Made by a program: the position numbers and the translations under genes. Positions 6,306 to 6,352 of a DNA stretch of 6,352 nucleotides are shown here, one piece after another. The stretch's first letter is position 1. Each line of letters starts with the position of its first letter. Location: the NCBI GenBank assembly GCA_910585455.1, contig CAJUEL010000086.1:1-6352 (forward strand). Reading direction: 5' to 3'. This stretch comes from an uncultured Eisenbergiella sp. (GTDB lineage: Bacteria > Bacillota > Clostridia > Lachnospirales > Lachnospiraceae). The notes beneath the pieces are model-generated. The model was not told where the DNA came from and made no database searches. It was given only the letters and a program-made list of their open reading frames with translations.

Positions 6306-6343
6306 ATGAAAAGTTAAATTCCGCATGAAAAGTTAAATTCCAC
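6306..6343. repeat. two tandem copies of a 19-bp unit
   Basis: The unit ATGAAAAGTTAAATTCCGC (6306-6324) is repeated directly at 6325-6343 with one change (G to A at the 18th base). No gene lies between the upstream hairpin and the window end. Repeated subterminal motifs of about this size occur at the ends of IS21-family elements, and this could be such an end, but no transposase is visible within the window. It could also be a regulatory direct repeat for a gene beyond 6352. Confidence 0.6.
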
Positions 6344-6352
6344 ACTGAAGAC

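Overview
The window most resembles a low-to-moderate GC Bacillota genome, probably a gut Clostridia or Lachnospiraceae relative. This is an inference from strong AGGAGG-type ribosome binding sites, tightly packed operons, and the mix of families present: a DUF1846 protein, a COG4586/4587/3694 exporter and an AAA-ATPase-like/PD-(D/E)XK protein. No rRNA, tRNA or CRISPR array is visible, so the placement is tentative.

Left edge (1-125): the first 54 bases look like the 3' end of a group II intron, with the 3' half of domain V and a complete domain VI carrying a bulged branch-point A. About 30 bases further on lies a perfect 30-bp palindrome, flanked exactly by an 8-bp direct repeat. That is the footprint of a transposition event, and the GTAA...TTAC ends with an 8-bp duplication fit the IS66 family.

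Minus-strand block (126-4274): transcription runs from right to left. Three translationally linked genes encode an ABC exporter: the ATPase, then two membrane subunits, with a 4-bp overlap and a 1-bp gap between stop and start codons. After a 102-bp gap with its own TATAAT box comes a complete DUF1846 protein. The exporter promoter, an extended -10 TGCTATAAT, abuts a decayed second copy of the left-edge palindrome, which therefore sits over the presumed transcription start.

Right part (4275-6352): a 383-bp AT-rich divergent region holds the two opposed candidate promoters and no convincing gene. It is followed by one plus-strand gene of 524 codons for an AAA-ATPase-like protein with a C-terminal PD-(D/E)XK nuclease-like domain, closed by a strong hairpin. 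The last 50 bases carry two tandem copies of a 19-bp unit that may be the edge of another mobile element outside the window.

The exporter subunits clearly work together. DUF1846 may be co-expressed by read-through but has no demonstrated link to them. The ATPase/nuclease stands alone. I see no convincing new multi-gene system. The most unusual content is the cluster of small mobile-element remnants at the gene borders.
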